Assembly (NCBI RefSeq): GCF_017874375.1
Contig: NZ_JAGGLK010000001.1
Coordinates: forward strand, 372,001 to 436,000
Source of the DNA: Methanohalophilus levihalophilus
Lineage (GTDB): Archaea; Halobacteriota; Methanosarcinia; Methanosarcinales; Methanosarcinaceae
Direction: 5' to 3'
Length of the DNA: 64,000 nt
Below, one piece after another: positions 62,771 to 64,000 of the stretch. The translations under genes were made by a program, and so were the position numbers. The notes below the pieces were generated by a model. It made no database searches. It saw only the letters and a program-made list of their open reading frames with translations, and was not told the DNA's origin. The first letter of the stretch is position 1. Each line of letters begins with the position of its first letter.

Positions 62771-64000
62771 GTATCCTTGAAATTGCAAAGAAGATTTTGC
62801 CGGAAGGCCCCATCTGTGATCACTGCATGGGAAGGCAGTTTGCAAACCTTTCCACAGGTCTTACAAATGATGAGAGGGGAAGAGCGGTCAAGCTTGCACT
62901 TGCAATGGAAGCTGATAAACTGAACAAGGATGAAGACGATAAATCCCTTCTGGAACAACTTTCTCCTTCAAGCCGCAATGCCAGACTTAGCCTTAAGGAT
63001 TCAGGAAAAAAAGATGAACAATGCTGGGTTTGCCTTGGTATTTTTGACAGGGTTGAAGAGTGGGCAGACAGAGCCCTAAAGGCTGTTGAAGAAATTGAAT
63101 ACTCAACTTTTGTCGTTGGTACAAAGGTAAGTGGTCTTCTTTCTGAAAATGAGGAAATCCTCTGGGCTGAATCCGGTACAACCTATGGTGAACCTATAAA
63201 GAGCGAAATTAACCGGGAAGTCGGGAAACTGATAGCTGCAAAGAGCGGCAAAGAAGTGGATATCAAGAATCCTGATGTTGTTATAACTCTCGATATTGCA
63301 AAGGAAGTTGTTTACACTCAGATTCGTTCCATTTATATTGCAGGCCGATACAGGAAATTCATTCGCGGAATTCCGCAGACGCGCTGGCCATGTCGTAGCT
63401 GCCGTGGCAGGGGTTGTGAGAAATGCAACCAGACGGGACAGCAATATCCTGAATCAGTTGACGAACTGATTCGCGGACCTGTTATCAAAGCTACAAATGG
63501 TGAAGACACACGCTTCCATGGATCAGGCAGGGAGGATATTGATGCCCTTATGCTTGGAACAGGCCGGCCGTTTGTTGTGGAAGCTTTATCTCCCAAAATC
63601 CGTACTATCGATGTAGCTGCTATTCAGGACGAGATTAACCGTGAATCTGCAGGAAAAGTTGAGGTTGAAGGGCTCAAACTGGTCTCAAAAGATCTGATTC
63701 ACGCATTAAAGAGCTCAAAGGCGGATAAAGTTTATAAGCTTAAAGTTACATTCAGTGACCCGGTTCCAGAGAACACTCTCCGATCAGCCGTTGAAAAACT
63801 CACAGGCTCACGGATTGAACAGCGAACCCCAAATCGCGTATCCCATCGTCGTGCGGATCTCGTAAGGGAACGAAATGTGCATTCCATGGAATTACTTGAG
63901 TACCATGATGAATACTCAATATTCAAAGTGGATTGCCAGGGTGGTTTGTATGTCAAGGAACTTGTTTCCGGGGATGAAAACCGAACATCTCCAAGTCTGA
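62767..64000 (+). CDS. pus10: tRNA pseudouridine(54/55) synthase Pus10 (3' end outside window)
   Basis: The frame is open to the last base. N-terminal zinc/THUMP part with CDHCMGRQF and CWVCLGIF; PDVVITLDIAKE; YIAGRYRKFIRGIPQTRWPCRSCRGRGCEKCNQTG (key: GRYRKFIRGIPQT), which precedes the catalytic Asp region GSGREDIDALMLGTGRPFV (catalytic D in GREDID). The last residues EYSIFKVDCQGGLYVKELVSGD lie in the C-terminal PUS fold. It makes pseudouridine 54/55, the substrate of TrmY, encoded just upstream. Confidence 0.92.
   Translation, partial: MSILEIAKKILPEGPICDHCMGRQFANLSTGLTNDERGRAVKLALAMEADKLNKDEDDKSLLEQLSPSSRNARLSLKDSGKKDEQCWVCLGIFDRVEEWADRALKAVEEIEYSTFVVGTKVSGLLSENEEILWAESGTTYGEPIKSEINREVGKLIAAKSGKEVDIKNPDVVITLDIAKEVVYTQIRSIYIAGRYRKFIRGIPQTRWPCRSCRGRGCEKCNQTGQQYPESVDELIRGPVIKATNGEDTRFHGSGREDIDALMLGTGRPFVVEALSPKIRTIDVAAIQDEINRESAGKVEVEGLKLVSKDLIHALKSSKADKVYKLKVTFSDPVPENTLRSAVEKLTGSRIEQRTPNRVSHRRADLVRERNVHSMELLEYHDEYSIFKVDCQGGLYVKELVSGDENRTSPSL

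Overview
The window is chromosomal DNA from a methylotrophic methanogenic archaeon of the Methanosarcinales (Methanolobus, Methanococcoides or Methanohalophilus-like). The evidence is archaeal tRNA-modification genes (TrmY and Pus10), PEF-CTERM and PGF-CTERM surface-anchor tails, an F420H2 oxidase-type flavodiiron protein, a methyltransferase-type corrinoid protein, iron-sulfur flavoprotein and archaeal TATA promoters with frequent leaderless starts. Nearly all of the roughly 60 genes stop with TAA or TGA. TAG occurs only twice, as expected in a genome that reads UAG as pyrrolysine.

Layout. 1-3.4 kb: end of a U32 peptidase gene, then a permease/phosphoesterase/mini-thioredoxin operon behind two perfect inverted-repeat operators. 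3.4-12.2 kb: ion channel, gamma-carbonic-anhydrase-like protein, YigZ, MATE pump, a large PGF-pre-PGF surface protein, PPOX, aldo/keto reductase and TfoX-like protein. 12.3-17 kb: a methyltransferase and a regulator-exported protein-ABC transporter operon. 17-20.6 kb: two GNATs and an APC-USP fusion. 20.7-25.8 kb: a nine-heme cytochrome c beside a fumarase-fumarate reductase operon without a membrane anchor. 26-30.4 kb: an FTR1 iron permease under DtxR-type boxes, an iron-sulfur flavoprotein and unknown exported proteins. 30.5-39.3 kb: RCK protein, nitroreductase, an orphan corrinoid protein facing a SAM methyltransferase, and a QueG-like/FprA/rubrerythrin oxygen-defence group. 39.5-47.7 kb: PAS kinase, a RecA-like/PEP-synthase-like fusion, PsiE, and several proteins below 50 residues. 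48-50.4 kb: a retropepsin-like protease, RimK and deacylase operon. 50.6-55.2 kb: a bacterial-type KatG and TrkA/TrkH. 55.3-57.2 kb: a small foreign island holding a C-terminal Cas1/casposase-like fragment and a membrane protein of unknown function, ending at tRNA-Leu(UAA), whose 3' end is partly duplicated. 57.4-64 kb: RNase Z-like protein, phosphoesterase, AIM24 family protein, three tandem PEF-CTERM surface proteins, and the TrmY-Pus10 operon cut by the window end.

Most notable: (1) the first PEF-CTERM gene has an in-frame UAG, and the conserved cysteine and anchor tail lie after it; (2) the Cas1/casposase-like remnant lies beside a tRNA-Leu with a duplicated 3' end; (3) the anchored nine-heme cytochrome has a CxxCK heme site and NrfA-like segments and sits next to an anchor-less fumarate reductase; (4) the protease/RimK/deacylase operon.
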